The position numbers and the translations under genes were made by a program. From the NCBI RefSeq assembly GCF_018326265.1, contig NZ_AP023360.1, forward strand, positions 6,047,501 through 6,111,500: 64,000 nt of DNA. Reading direction: 5' to 3'. The DNA comes from Catellatospora sp. IY07-71 (GTDB lineage Bacteria; Actinomycetota; Actinomycetes; Mycobacteriales; Micromonosporaceae). The first letter of the stretch is position 1. Each line of letters opens with the position of its first letter. Below are positions 1 through 9,397 of this stretch, piece after piece. The notes under the pieces were generated by a model that saw only the letters and a program-made list of their open reading frames with translations, made no database searches and was not told the DNA's origin.

Positions 1-355
1 TGCCGTCGATCGTGGCGTCGGCGCGCACGTACTCCTTCTCCCCCGTTGCCATGTACTCGTCGAACATGCGCTGGTAGTCCGCCTCGGCGTAGGCGATCGT
101 CACCGTGTGCGCGACGGTAGCGTCGAACAGGTCGACGGTGCCCTCGATGTTCTGGACCACCTCGTCGTGCTTGCCGGAGGCCTGGCTGGTCACGATGGGC
201 GCGATGCGCACGTTGCCGGCGACCACGACCAGCGCGGCGACCACGGCCACGCAGGTGGCCAGCAGTTTCCAGTAGTGGCGCACGCGCACCGGGATGCGGT
301 GCCTGAGCCGGGCCCGCAGCGGGGCTGCGGGCTCCGATGGGGGGTTGGCTGCCAT
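1..355 (-). CDS. CotH-family protein, N-terminal part (cut by window edge)
   Basis: Only the first 118 residues are in the window. A basic N-terminus is followed by one membrane segment (about residues 28-48, ending VVVAGN), so the rest is presumably extracytoplasmic. The stretch HTVTIAYAEADYQRMFDEY followed by GEKEYVRADATIDG is what I expect at the start of CotH kinase-like domains (HTI.I.y.e.dY..M). The ATG overlaps the stop of the upstream DUF4956 gene by one base (TGATG), so it is the third gene of a VTC-DUF4956-CotH operon. Known CotH proteins are atypical protein kinases; the active-site part is outside the window. Family call by recall of the motif. Confidence 0.75.
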   Translation of the reverse strand, partial: MAANPPSEPAAPLRARLRHRIPVRVRHYWKLLATCVAVVAALVVVAGNVRIAPIVTSQASGKHDEVVQNIEGTVDLFDATVAHTVTIAYAEADYQRMFDEYMATGEKEYVRADATIDG

Positions 356-1032
356 CACAGGTCCGTCTGGTCGTACCCGGTGAGCACCGTCACCCGCTGG
401 CCCGCGGTGAGCCGGCTCAGCGCGCTGATCAGGTCGCCGGGCTCGCTGCCCTTCTTCAGCCGGACGGTGTAGATCAGCTCCGTGAGCGCCCCACCGCGGA
501 TCGACTCCATGCTCACCAGCTCGAACTCGGTGGTGTGCGCGATCAGCGCGTCGGTGATCGCCGCCGTGTAGTCGCCGTCCGGCGGGACCTGGACCTTGAC
601 GACCTGCCGCTGCACGGACAGCTGGAACCAGGAGAACCGGAACATCACGAAGATGACCAGGCAGATCGACACCGTCGCAACGACGGCGAGGCTGTAGAAC
701 CGGGTGCCCACGGCCATGCCGACGCCCATGACCAGGAAGATGAATCCGACGTCGCGGGTCTCCTTGATGGCGTTGCGGAACCGGACCACCGACAACGCAC
801 CGACCAGAGCGAACGCGCGGGCGATGTTCGAACCGACGACCAGCATGATCAGCGAGACGAGCATGCCGAGGATGACGAGGGTCTGCACGTAGGACTGGCT
901 GTAGGACACGTTGCGGTGGGTGGCCCGGTACACCCAGCCGATGACCGCGCTGAGCAGGAACGCCAGCGCCATCGACAGGACGATGTCGGTGACGCTGAAC
1001 GTGCCGGTGAGGTCCTGGAGTTCGAAGTTCAT
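355..1032 (-). CDS. DUF4956 membrane protein
   Basis: This 225-residue protein has a hydrophobic N-terminal half with about four membrane segments (roughly residues 14-33, 46-66, 85-105 and 108-130) and a soluble C-terminal domain of about 90 residues. GALSVVRFRNAIKETRD between the helices is the conserved core of the DUF4956 family. Its ATG overlaps the stop of the VTC gene (ATGA), and its stop overlaps the CotH start, so all three are translationally coupled. In actinomycetes this trio is a recurring set whose product is thought to act in cell-envelope or extracellular matrix phosphate chemistry; the exact role is not known. Confidence in family is high, in function low. Confidence 0.85.
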   Translation of the reverse strand: MNFELQDLTGTFSVTDIVLSMALAFLLSAVIGWVYRATHRNVSYSQSYVQTLVILGMLVSLIMLVVGSNIARAFALVGALSVVRFRNAIKETRDVGFIFLVMGVGMAVGTRFYSLAVVATVSICLVIFVMFRFSWFQLSVQRQVVKVQVPPDGDYTAAITDALIAHTTEFELVSMESIRGGALTELIYTVRLKKGSEPGDLISALSRLTAGQRVTVLTGYDQTDL

Positions 1033-1988
1033 CGGGTTGCTTTCGTGATCAGCGCCGGTGCGTCCGCAACGGCGGGTTCCGAGAGGGTCAGGTCGTCGGT
1101 GCATTCGGCCGGGGCGGTGCCCTCGGCGTCGTGGTCGGGGATGTGGAACAGCGAGCGCGGTGCCCGGCCGAACGCCTCGACGCTCTGGCAGTACTTCGAG
1201 ACCCGCACGACGTTCAGCTCGGCGCGGGCGGCCAGGTCGGTCAGCCAGTACGGGACGCGGTCGTTGGCCTTGACCTCCAGGACCGACAGCGACGCCGGGA
1301 TGATCAGCCGGTTCTCCGCGTCGGACCCGAGGTGGAACTCGCGGTCGCGGCCGCGTACCCGGTGGTCGAGGGTGACCCGCAGGCCGAGGTCGGCGTCGCG
1401 GCCGACGTAGGCCTCGCGCTGGTAGCCGGTCATCGCGACGGGGCGCAGATCGAGTCCCTGGACCAGGCCGAGGACCTCCTGGACGAAGCCGGTCTGGCCG
1501 GGCTGGTGCCGGACCATCTGCCGCCCGTCGCACAGCAGCCGCACGTCGGCGTACGGCATCGCGACGCGGCGCTTCTGGGTGACCCGGTTGACCCGCTGCT
1601 TGATCTCGACGTACACGGTGGTGTCGTCGTCGATGGTGGTCCGGTCGCCGTAGTGGCGCACCCGCAGCTTGCGCCGGAACCGCAGGCCCTCGATCTTCTC
1701 CCAGTAGAAGCGCAGCAGGCGGGTGTCGTAGTAGACGCTCCACACGCCGTATCCGCCGTCGGTGGCGTGGCTGTCCAGGTCGAGGCGTGCGCGCAGCTCG
1801 TCGCGGATCGCCGCCAGGCGCCCGGTCGGCACCAGGTACTTGATCTCGTACCGGTTGAACGCGTGCAGCGGGCTCGGGGCGCGCAGCGCGTGGCCGGTCC
1901 GGTCGTCGGCCGTTCCGCCGGGGACGGGACGGGACGGTCCGCCGCCCTTGTCCGGTCCTGTCGGCGCTGAGCGCGGGCGCAGTCGCAT
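1029..1988 (-). CDS. VTC-domain (polyphosphate polymerase-like) protein
   Basis: The 319-residue product carries the VTC tunnel-domain signature: [10 protein letters not shown] near the start, VYYDT, then [17 protein letters not shown] and VYVEIKQRV, the alternating basic strands that bind the polyphosphate chain in yeast Vtc4. Bacterial VTC-domain proteins are annotated as polyphosphate polymerases; activity here is inferred. I start it at the ATG giving MRLRPRS, with GAGAGA about a dozen bases upstream; a longer open frame to 2165 is probably non-coding because it runs through the repeat-rich promoter region. It is the first gene of the operon and overlaps DUF4956 by four bases. C-terminal 25 residues are acidic and look disordered. 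Confidence 0.8.
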   Translation of the reverse strand: MRLRPRSAPTGPDKGGGPSRPVPGGTADDRTGHALRAPSPLHAFNRYEIKYLVPTGRLAAIRDELRARLDLDSHATDGGYGVWSVYYDTRLLRFYWEKIEGLRFRRKLRVRHYGDRTTIDDDTTVYVEIKQRVNRVTQKRRVAMPYADVRLLCDGRQMVRHQPGQTGFVQEVLGLVQGLDLRPVAMTGYQREAYVGRDADLGLRVTLDHRVRGRDREFHLGSDAENRLIIPASLSVLEVKANDRVPYWLTDLAARAELNVVRVSKYCQSVEAFGRAPRSLFHIPDHDAEGTAPAECTDDLTLSEPAVADAPALITKATR

Positions 1989-2094
1989 TCGCGTACCATT
2001 TCTCTCGCTCCGGATGCTGCCCGCCGCTGCAGGTGAACGGCGGCTGACTCCCGGATTGACCAGGGGTGAACAGGGATCAGCGTCGCGGGTGAAT

Positions 2095-2134
2095 CTAAGA
2101 AACCCCGGTATAGGGCCTAAGAACTCTTTAAGAA
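2095..2134. promoter_or_regulatory. Phased CTAAGAA repeats, upstream array
   Basis: CTAAGAA at 2095-2101 and 2117-2123 and TTAAGAA at 2128-2134 lie on the same strand at spacings of 22 and 11 bp, i.e. one site per helical turn. OmpR/PhoB-type regulators bind such 11-bp direct repeats. The array sits between the VTC operon and the response-regulator gene. Confidence 0.6.
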
Positions 2135-2188
2135 GTGGACACAGCCCCCGGAACGGCCCGAACACCGTGACGGCCGGCGGCGGCCCGG

Positions 2189-2206
2189 CTAAGAATTGGC
2201 TAAGAG
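2189..2206. promoter_or_regulatory. Phased CTAAGAA/CTAAGAG repeats, downstream array
   Basis: CTAAGAA (2189-2195) and CTAAGAG (2200-2206) again start 11 bp apart, 39 bp before the response-regulator ATG. This looks like an autoregulatory tandem site for the winged-helix regulator encoded at 2245. Confidence 0.6.
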
Positions 2207-2244
2207 AACCGCAGGTCGGCGGGGTCGGTCCCTATCGTGGTCGC

Positions 2245-2946
2245 ATGACAGCGGGTAGCGATGTACTGGTCGCCGACGACGACGCGTCCGTCCGTCAGGC
2301 TCTCGACCGGGCCCTGAGGCTGGAGGGCTACACCGTCCATCTGGCCGCCGACGGGGCGCAGGCCCTGGCCAAGACCCGCGAGCTGCAGCCCGACCTGCTG
2401 CTGCTCGACGTCATGATGCCGGTCCTGAACGGCTTGGACGCCTGCCGCCGGCTGCGTGGCGCCGCCGACCGCACTCCGGTGCTGATGCTCACAGCCCGTG
2501 ACGCCGTCGCCGACCGGGTTGCCGGTCTGGATGCCGGTGCCGACGACTACCTCGTCAAGCCGTTCGCGCTGCAGGAGCTGCTCGCCCGGGTGCGGGCCCT
2601 GCTGCGGCGCACCGCCCCGCCTGCCGCCGCCGGCGACGTGCTGCGCCTCGGTGACCTGACGCTCAACCGCGCCACCCGGCAGGTGGATCGCGGCGGCCGC
2701 CCCATCGAGCTGACCCGCACCGAGTTCAGCCTGCTGGAGACGCTGCTCGAACACCAGGGCCGGGTGCTGTCCCGCTCCCAGCTGTTCGAGCACGTCTGGG
2801 GATTCGACCTCAACCAGTCCTCCAACAGCCTCGACGTGTACATCGGCTACCTGCGCCGCAAGCTCGAAGCCGGTGACCGCCCGCGCCTGCTGCACACCAT
2901 CCGCGGCGTCGGATTCGTGCTCCGCACCGGTGAGCAGCGCCCGTGA
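2245..2946 (+). CDS. OmpR-family response regulator
   Basis: A 233-residue regulator with a receiver domain (acidic pocket DDD at 11-13, phospho-acceptor Asp55 in LLLLDVMMP, Thr83, Lys105 in YLVKPF) and a C-terminal winged helix ([13 protein letters not shown], then [11 protein letters not shown] and IRGVGFVL). It is coupled by a GTGA overlap to the kinase gene downstream, so the two form a standard pair, closest in look to MprA/TcrX-like actinobacterial systems. The ATG at 2245 is chosen because the receiver fold starts right after it; an open frame to 1762 reads through promoter DNA. The phased repeats at 2095-2206 suggest that it controls itself and the divergent VTC operon. Confidence 0.95.
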   Translation: MTAGSDVLVADDDASVRQALDRALRLEGYTVHLAADGAQALAKTRELQPDLLLLDVMMPVLNGLDACRRLRGAADRTPVLMLTARDAVADRVAGLDAGADDYLVKPFALQELLARVRALLRRTAPPAAAGDVLRLGDLTLNRATRQVDRGGRPIELTRTEFSLLETLLEHQGRVLSRSQLFEHVWGFDLNQSSNSLDVYIGYLRRKLEAGDRPRLLHTIRGVGFVLRTGEQRP

Positions 2947-4301
2947 CCGGCAGACCGTCGCTGAGCAACCGGCTGACCCTCATCGCCGCCGCGGCCGTCG
3001 TCGCCGTCGCCGTCGCCGTCGGCGTCCTGGCGCTGCTGGCCCTGCACCAGACCCTCATCTCGCAGACCGACCGGGAACTGCAGGTGGTCGCCGGCGGGCC
3101 GCTCGGCGACCTGACCCCCGCCATCGCCGCGGGCATCCCGCCGAACCCGCTGGACGCCGAGGAGGACCTGCGCGTGCAGATCCGCTTCCCCGCGAGGACG
3201 ATCACCGTGCCGCGCGACAGCACCCCGCTGCCGTGGACCGCCGACGACGAAGCGGTGCAGGCCGGCACGCGCCCGCGCAGCGTGTACACCGCCGACACCG
3301 ACCAGGGCCGCTTCCGGGTGCTGACGTTCGCGGGCCCCCACGGGCAGACCATCCAGCTGGCCCGCTCCCTGGCGGGAGCCGACGCCACCGTCCAGCGGTT
3401 CGGCACGCTCATCGCGGCGCTGATCGCCGCCGCGGCCGCGGCAGCCGCCATCGCCGGACGGCTGGTCGCCCGCGCCGGGTTGCGGCCGGTCGGGCAGCTC
3501 ACCGCGGCGGCCACCCGAGTCGCCGAGACCCGTGACCTGAGCAGCCCCATCCCCGCCGACGGCCACGACGAGATCGCCCGGCTCGGGCAGGCGTTCAACC
3601 ACATGCTCGCCCGGCTCGGCGACGCCCAGCAGCAGCAGCGGGACCTGATCGAGGACGCCGCCCACGAACTGCGCACCCCCATGGCCAGCATGCGCACCAA
3701 CGTCGAGGTCCTCATCCGCTCCGGCGAGCGCCTCACCGACGCGGATCGGGCGGCCCTGCTGTCCGACCTCGACGTGCAGAGCGTCGAACTGGCCGACCTC
3801 GTCGCCAACCTCGTCGACCTTGCCCGCTCGCGCTCCACCGACGAACCCATCACCGACGTCGACCTCACCGACCTGGCCGAGTCGTCGATCAGCCTCGCCG
3901 AGGCCCACTTCCCGCAGACCCGGTTCCGGCTGCGCGCACCGGACAGCGTCACCGCACGCGTACGGCAGGCGGCCCTGCAGCGGGCGATCGTCAACCTGCT
4001 CGACAACGCCGCCAAGTTCGGTTCTGCGGACCAGACCGTGGAACTGGAGGTGAGCGTCGACTCCGGCACCCCGCGCACGGCCCACATCAGCGTCCTGGAC
4101 CGCAACCCCGTCATCCCTGCCGGCGAACGCGAAAGGATCTTCCAGCGGTTCCACCGCCTGGACACCTCCCGCGCCGTTCCCGGCTCGGGTCTGGGCCTGG
4201 CCATCGTGGCGCAGGCTGTCGCGGCCCACAACGGCACCGTCGCCGTCGACCCGAGGCCGGGCGGCGGCAACCGGTTCCGGATCGCGATACCGGCCGAGTA
4301 G
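2943..4301 (+). CDS. Sensor histidine kinase, HAMP-HisKA-HATPase
   Basis: The 452-residue protein starts at a GTG overlapping the response-regulator stop. It has an N-terminal membrane helix (about 11-35), an extracytoplasmic sensor of about 115 residues, a second helix (about 153-172), HAMP, the phospho-acceptor His241 in [10 protein letters not shown], and an ATPase domain with the N box NLLDNAAKF and G2 box GSGLGLAI. This is the MprB/PrrB-like architecture that senses envelope signals and phosphorylates the partner regulator. The D-box is replaced by a shorter stretch ([10 protein letters not shown], no DxGxG), so the ATP lid may be atypical. Transcribed with its regulator; convergent with the NHL gene. 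Confidence 0.93.
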   Translation: MTGRPSLSNRLTLIAAAAVVAVAVAVGVLALLALHQTLISQTDRELQVVAGGPLGDLTPAIAAGIPPNPLDAEEDLRVQIRFPARTITVPRDSTPLPWTADDEAVQAGTRPRSVYTADTDQGRFRVLTFAGPHGQTIQLARSLAGADATVQRFGTLIAALIAAAAAAAAIAGRLVARAGLRPVGQLTAAATRVAETRDLSSPIPADGHDEIARLGQAFNHMLARLGDAQQQQRDLIEDAAHELRTPMASMRTNVEVLIRSGERLTDADRAALLSDLDVQSVELADLVANLVDLARSRSTDEPITDVDLTDLAESSISLAEAHFPQTRFRLRAPDSVTARVRQAALQRAIVNLLDNAAKFGSADQTVELEVSVDSGTPRTAHISVLDRNPVIPAGERERIFQRFHRLDTSRAVPGSGLGLAIVAQAVAAHNGTVAVDPRPGGGNRFRIAIPAE

Positions 4302-4376
4302 GAAACCGGCGCCCTGGTCGGGCGTGGTGCGCCCCCCGTGCGGCACCTCGTGCGCCGACGATGTGGGACCCGAGCG

Positions 4377-5501
4377 TCACGGTCTCGGAGACCACCGCCA
4401 CAGCGGCGGGCCGGTCAGCGCGGCGACGTACAGCTCCCCGCCGCTGCCGACGGCGAGCTGGTGGGGGTCGGCGTGCTGGTCGCGCAGGGCCCATCGGCGG
4501 GTCACGGTGCCGTCGGCGGCCAGTGCGACCACGTAGGCGCGGCGCTGCCCGTCGGGTTCGTCGAGTGCGTCGCCGCCGTCCAGGGCCAGCAGCGTGCCGT
4601 CGGCGGTGAAGGCGACGTCGAACGGGCGTCCGAGTGGTGCGGAGGTGTGGGTGGCCAGGTGCCGGCCGTCGGGTGTGAACAGCTGCACGCGGGCATTGCG
4701 GCGGTCGGCGACGGCGACCGTGCCGTCGGCGCGGATGGCGATGCCGTGGGGGATGCTGAACTCGCCTGCGGCGTCGCCGAGGTCGCCCCACGCGTGGACG
4801 AACGATCCGTGGGCGTCGAATCGGGCCACGCGGGAGTTGCGGTAGCCGTCGGCGACATACGCCCGGTTGTCGGCGGTGACGGTGACGTCGGTGGGACGGG
4901 CGAAGGTGTAGGGGTCCCCCGTGCACGGCAGGTTGGTCAGCTCGTTGCGTACGGCCAGGCAGGTGTCCAGTCCCGGGCGGTAGTCGTGGCCGATGGTGCG
5001 CCGGGGTCGGCCGTGGCGGTCGAAGACGGTGACCTGGTTGGTCATGACGTCGGTGGTCCACACGTCGCCGGCCGGGTCTACCGAGACGGCGTGGGGAGAG
5101 CGGAACAGCCCGGCGCCCCAGGAGCGGCGCACCTGGCCGGTGCCGGGGTCCAGAGCGAGCAGCGGGTCGGTCGTCATGAGCGGCGCTGATGCGAATGGTG
5201 CGCCGGCACGGTGCAGCAGGATGACTTCGCCGTCCGTGGAGACGGCGACGCCGGTGCCTCCGGCGGCCTGTGACGGCAGGTCGCCCCAGGGGTCGAGTAC
5301 GTCACCGTCGGCGGTGGTGCGGCTGGCACCGTCGTCGACGAGCAATGCCTGCGGCGGGCTACCGCGCAGCACGAGTCCGGTCACGGCCAGGGCGGCTGCC
5401 GGCGCGGCGAGCAGCAGCGAGCGGCGTGCCCATGCCCGACGCCGTGGCGCGGGCGTTTGGGCGGGTGGTGTCACCGGCGAGTCATGGTGCTGGGTGGGCA
5501 C
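4377..5501 (-). CDS. Membrane-anchored NHL-repeat protein (PAL-like beta-propeller)
   Basis: The 374-residue product has a proline-rich cytoplasmic tail, an RRR-flanked membrane or signal segment (about 27-46) and then five to six NHL-type blades: SPHAVSVDPAGDVWTTD, ARPTDVTVTADNRAYVADG, IPHGIAIRADGTVAVAD and so on, as in the lyase domain of peptidylglycine amidating enzyme and related propellers. No catalytic set can be verified. I choose the GTG at 5501 because AGGAAGG lies 9 bases upstream; the frame stays open to 5756 but that part is low-complexity and non-coding in appearance. It follows the MMPL gene in the same direction with a hairpin between them, so is probably its own unit. Confidence 0.75.
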   Translation of the reverse strand: MPTQHHDSPVTPPAQTPAPRRRAWARRSLLLAAPAAALAVTGLVLRGSPPQALLVDDGASRTTADGDVLDPWGDLPSQAAGGTGVAVSTDGEVILLHRAGAPFASAPLMTTDPLLALDPGTGQVRRSWGAGLFRSPHAVSVDPAGDVWTTDVMTNQVTVFDRHGRPRRTIGHDYRPGLDTCLAVRNELTNLPCTGDPYTFARPTDVTVTADNRAYVADGYRNSRVARFDAHGSFVHAWGDLGDAAGEFSIPHGIAIRADGTVAVADRRNARVQLFTPDGRHLATHTSAPLGRPFDVAFTADGTLLALDGGDALDEPDGQRRAYVVALAADGTVTRRWALRDQHADPHQLAVGSGGELYVAALTGPPLWRWSPRP

Positions 5502-5664
5502 GTCGGGGCCTTCCTTCTGCGGCGTGCCGGGTATGGCGTCCGGCGACAGTTCATCGTCGCGGTGTGGGGGCCCAAGTCCCATTGGGGGAATCCCGGAAGC
5601 CGACCCGAAGTCGGGTGGGGTCCGCGAGCGGCCGCTGGACCAGGGAAGTCCGGGATGCGACGTA

Positions 5665-5688
5665 GGGGGTGGCCTTCGTGCCACCCCC
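5665..5688 (-). terminator. Hairpin after the MMPL gene
   Basis: A perfect 9-bp stem, GGGGGTGGC (5665-5673) and GCCACCCCC (5680-5688), with a 6-base loop, starts 11 bases past the MMPL stop. There is no T-run, as is usual in high-GC actinomycetes. Confidence 0.5.
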
Positions 5689-5698
5689 CCAGAAAACC

Positions 5699-7858
5699 TC
5701 AGTGCTCCGCGAGCGCGACGTGCGGCAGGCGGCGCTCGAGCCGGCGCGGCAGCCACCAGGCTCGTTCGCCGAGCAGTTCCAGGACTGCCGGGGCGAGCAC
5801 GAGCCGGACCAGGGTGACGTCGACGAGCACGGCGGTGGCGAGGCCGAGGCCGATCATCTTGACCTCCGTCTCGCCGTCGGCCACGAAGCCGACGAAGACG
5901 AGGGTCATGATGGCGCCCGCGGTGCCGATGAGCCCGGCGGTGCGGCCGACGGCGCGGGCGACGCCGCTCCCCGCGGCGCCGCGCTGCCGCTCCTCACGGA
6001 CGGCCGACAGCAGGAACACGTTGTAGTCCATGCTGAGCCCGAACAGGATGGCGAACATCAGCATCGGCACGAAGGAGACGATCGGCTGCTCCGCGACTCC
6101 CAGCAGGCTGGTTCCCCAGGAGGTCTGGAACGCCAGGGTGACCACACCGTAGGCCGCGCCGATGGAGAGCAGGTTCAGCACGGCGCTGACGACCGGCAGC
6201 AGCACGGAGCGGAAGACGATGCCCAGCAGGACCAGCGACAGGCCGATGACCACTGCCAGCAGCAGCCAGAGGCGGTCGGAGACACGGGTGGCGAGGTCGT
6301 CGAAGGTGGCGGTCATGCCGCCGACGTACGCCCGGGCTCCGGTGCCCTGCAGCGCGGTGGGCGCGACCTGGTCCCGCAGGGACTGGACGAGGTCGGACGT
6401 CGCCCGGTCCTGGGGTGCGCTGTCCGGGATCACGGTCAGCACCGCGGTGTCGCCGGCGGGGTTGACCTGTGCGGGGGTGACGGCGGCGACGTCGCCGGTG
6501 CCGCCGATCGCGGTGCTCAGCTGCTGCAGCGCGGCCTGGCGGTCGGTGGTCTGCCGCAGGTCCACGGCGACCAGCAGCGGCCCGTTGAAGCCGGGCCCGA
6601 AGCCCTCGGCGAGGCGGTCGTAGGCCACGCGCATGGTGTCGCCGGCGGGCCGGGTGCCGTCGTCGGGCTGTCCGAGCTGGAGGTCGAGCGTGGGTGCGGC
6701 GAGGGACAGCAGGGCCACGGTGACCGCGGTGGCCCACAGGGCGGGGCGCCGGGCGACGGCGGCGGCCAGCCTGGCGGCCACGGACCGGCGTTCGGTCGGT
6801 CCGCCGCCGGCCGCCGGGTGCGGTGCGGTCGCGGGTGCCGGCAGGGCCCGTTCCGCCCGCGGCAGCACGCGCCGGCCGGCGAGCCGCAGCAGGGCGGGTA
6901 CTAGGGTGACGGCGGTCATCGCCGCGACGGCGACCACGAGCGCGGCGGCCATGCCCATGCGCCCGATCACCGGGATGCCGGTGACGTATAGGCCGCAGAT
7001 GCTGATGACCACGATGGCACCGGCGGTGAGCACCGAGACGCCGATGGTGCCGTTGGCGTTGGCGGCGGCGCGGACCGGGTCGTCGCCTGTTCGCAGCCGG
7101 TCGCGGAACCGGGCGACGACGAACAGTGCGTAGTCGACGCCGGCGCCGAGGCCCAGCATCACCGCGATGGTCGGTGCGACGTTGGGCACGTCGATGAACC
7201 CGGAGATTACGGTGAGCGACACCATGCCGATCATCAGGGCGAGCACGGCGGCGCCGAGGGTGACCGCCGTCGCGGCGAACGACCGGAACAGCAGGTTGAC
7301 CAGGATGAGCGCGGCGATCAGGCCGACGACCTCGCCGATGGGCGCGGTGCGCTGGCGGAGCTGGTTCACCACCGGGCCGCGCAGGGACGTCTCCAGCCCG
7401 GCGTCGGCGGCCACGGTCTGCGCTTGCGTCAGCCGGTCGAGGTTCGCCTTCTCCAGGTCGGCGGCGACCTTGGTGTACTGCACCGTGGTGAAGGCGATCC
7501 GCCCGTCCGGGGAGACCTGCAACGGGGTCACGGTCGCGACGTCGGGTTGGGTGCGGACCCGGGCAAGGACCTGCTCGACCGCGGCCCGGCCCCGGTCATC
7601 GGGCAGGTTCAGCGTGCCGGGGCCCGCCTGCTGCGCGAACACGAGGGTGGCCGTGTCCCCGGCCTGCGCGGCAAACCGGTCCCCGACCAGGTCCGCAGCG
7701 TCCTGCGAGCCGGTGCCCGGCAGCCGGACACCGTCGGTGAAGCCGGCGCCGACACCGCCGGCCGCTCCGCCGAGCACGAGCAGCAGCAGTACGAAGCCCA
7801 CGATCACGCGGACCGGATGGCGGGCAGCGGAGCCGCCCAACCGAAACAACCAGGACAT
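5699..7858 (-). CDS. MMPL/RND-family membrane exporter
   Basis: A 719-residue, two-fold repeated RND protein: helix 1 at about 14-36, a large extracytoplasmic loop with GTGSQDAADLV..F, then a bundle of helices including GLGAGVDYALFVVARFRD (MMPL signature GVDYxLF) and, in the second half, FGLSMDYNVFLLSAVREE. The family uses the proton gradient to export lipids, antibiotics or siderophores. GGAGATC stands 7 bases before the ATG. It lies directly downstream of a macrolide-type glycosyltransferase and near a divergent TetR gene, an arrangement typical of antibiotic self-resistance or drug efflux loci; the substrate is unknown. Confidence 0.92.
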   Translation of the reverse strand: MSWLFRLGGSAARHPVRVIVGFVLLLLVLGGAAGGVGAGFTDGVRLPGTGSQDAADLVGDRFAAQAGDTATLVFAQQAGPGTLNLPDDRGRAAVEQVLARVRTQPDVATVTPLQVSPDGRIAFTTVQYTKVAADLEKANLDRLTQAQTVAADAGLETSLRGPVVNQLRQRTAPIGEVVGLIAALILVNLLFRSFAATAVTLGAAVLALMIGMVSLTVISGFIDVPNVAPTIAVMLGLGAGVDYALFVVARFRDRLRTGDDPVRAAANANGTIGVSVLTAGAIVVISICGLYVTGIPVIGRMGMAAALVVAVAAMTAVTLVPALLRLAGRRVLPRAERALPAPATAPHPAAGGGPTERRSVAARLAAAVARRPALWATAVTVALLSLAAPTLDLQLGQPDDGTRPAGDTMRVAYDRLAEGFGPGFNGPLLVAVDLRQTTDRQAALQQLSTAIGGTGDVAAVTPAQVNPAGDTAVLTVIPDSAPQDRATSDLVQSLRDQVAPTALQGTGARAYVGGMTATFDDLATRVSDRLWLLLAVVIGLSLVLLGIVFRSVLLPVVSAVLNLLSIGAAYGVVTLAFQTSWGTSLLGVAEQPIVSFVPMLMFAILFGLSMDYNVFLLSAVREERQRGAAGSGVARAVGRTAGLIGTAGAIMTLVFVGFVADGETEVKMIGLGLATAVLVDVTLVRLVLAPAVLELLGERAWWLPRRLERRLPHVALAEH

Positions 7859-7937
7859 TTGATCTCCGAATGCAGGGTATGTAGGGCGTGGATCGTCCGG
7901 TGATCCCGGCCGGATCCCGACCGGGACGGGCTGAAAG

Positions 7938-9193
7938 TCAGGGCCGGCGAGCGGCCAGGCGGTCGAACACCGCGACCGCGGCGCCGACGCCGCCCTCCGC
8001 GCGAACCCGCGTGCCGAGGTCGGCGGCCCGGCGGCGCATCGCGTCGTCCGCGGTGACCGCCCGCAGGGCGGCCGCCAGCCGCGCCGAGGTCAGCCGGCGC
8101 CGGGCGACGGGCGCCGGGCCTGCCCCGAGCGCCGCGACCCGCGCTCCCCAGAACGGCTGGTCGACACCGAACGGCACGACGGCCTGCGGAATGCCGGCGG
8201 CGAACCCCGCGCCGGTGGTGCCGGCGCCGCCGTGGTGGACCACTGCGGCGCAACGGGGCAGCAGCCAGTCGTGGGGGGCCTCGTCGAGGACGAGGATGTC
8301 GTCGGCGAGGTCGGCCGGCTGCTGCAGGCCGCCCCAGCCCGACAGCAGGACCGCGCGTACGCCCGCCTGCCGGACGGCGCGGACGACGAGCTCGGTGAGC
8401 GCCACCGGATCCCCGCCCGCCATGCTGCCGAAGCCGATGCAGACCGGGGCCGGGCCCGCGTCGAGGAAACGCAGCAGCGCCGGCGGCGGTGCCCAGTCGT
8501 CCCGGGCGGGCAGCATCCAGTATCCGGTGACGTGCCGGTCCGGTCCCCACTCGGGCGCGTCCGGAACGACGTGCCGGCTGTAGCCGTAGACGGACGGCAG
8601 ACCGCGGCGGGGGTCGCGCTTCGGGTCGGCTTGCGCGGACAGTCCGAGCACGTCCGTGCGGACCTTGCGGGTGGCCGGGGCGAACGGCATCCGCAGCGCA
8701 GCGGCGGTGAGCCGATGGCCCAGGCGGGTGCCGAACCCGCCGGGGCCGGTCAGGCGCGGGGTGAGGACTCCGGGGAAGGCGGCCGTGGGCGGTCCCAGCG
8801 GCTGCAGGTGCGACTCGACGAACGGCACGCCGAGCTTCTCGGCGACGGGCAGGCCGGCCACCATCCCGCCGACGCCGCCGGTGATGAGGTCGGCGTCGGC
8901 GCAGGCGGCGAGCATGTCCGCGGCGGGCCGGACCACCAGGTCGGCGGTGTGCTCCCGCATGAGCCGGGTACGCCGCATGGGGCTCATCTCGGCGACGCCT
9001 GCGGCCGAGCGTGCGGCCTGTTCGGCGCTGCCGGAGATCGCGACGACGTCGATGCCGTACGCCCGCAGCCGCGGGGCGAAGTCCTCCGGCGCGAGCAGGC
9101 GTACGTCGTGGCCCGCTCGGTGGAGCCCGCGCGCCAGGGCGGCGTAGGGCTGGATCCCCCGCGGGTGTCCATGGCGATGACGGCGATGTGCAC
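7938..9193 (-). pseudogene. MGT/UGT-type glycosyltransferase, frameshifted near its start
   Basis: The product resembles macrolide glycosyltransferases (GT-B, GT1): the C-terminal donor site reads VCIGFGSMAGGDP, then HHGGAGTTGAGFAAGIPQAVVPFGVDQ, with the diagnostic HHGG and D/Q motif. The natural start is a GTG at 9193 (AAAGGA 9 bases upstream) giving VHIAVIAMDTRGG, but this frame breaks at a run of five C (9156-9160): IQPYAALARGL, which should follow, is in the next frame. One missing base explains it. From 7938 to 9155 the frame is intact. Either the gene is dead through slippage or the assembly has a homopolymer error; the flawless remainder makes an error or very recent mutation likely. 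Family role: inactivation of macrolides or secondary-metabolite glycosylation. Confidence 0.8.
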
Positions 9194-9330
9194 GGTGCGG
9201 TCCTTTCGTCGGTCGGGGTCGGGCGCGGTCCCCGCCGGGTTGCGCAGGGTCGTGCGGAGTGGCGGTCAGGGCAGCATGAGGCTGGGGACGCCGGCCGTCC
9301 CGATGCTTCAAGCGCGCGATTAAAACACAT

Positions 9331-9356
9331 GCTTTACTCAAGCGATTGAGTAAAGC
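9331..9356. promoter_or_regulatory. Perfect 11-4-11 palindrome, TetR operator candidate
   Basis: GCTTTACTCAA (9331-9341), spacer GCGA, TTGAGTAAAGC (9346-9356). It lies in the divergent gap between the glycosyltransferase and the TetR gene, the expected place for the repressor's own operator. Confidence 0.75.
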
Positions 9357-9373
9357 CCGGTAGTCGACCGATG

Positions 9374-9389
9374 TCAAGCGGATGCTTGA
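9374..9389. promoter_or_regulatory. Second, shorter palindrome TCAAGC-n4-GCTTGA
   Basis: TCAAGC (9374-9379), GGAT, GCTTGA (9384-9389) sits 8 bases before the preferred TetR start. It shares the CAAGCG core with the larger palindrome and may be a second operator half. Confidence 0.45.
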
Positions 9390-9397
9390 ATACAGTC

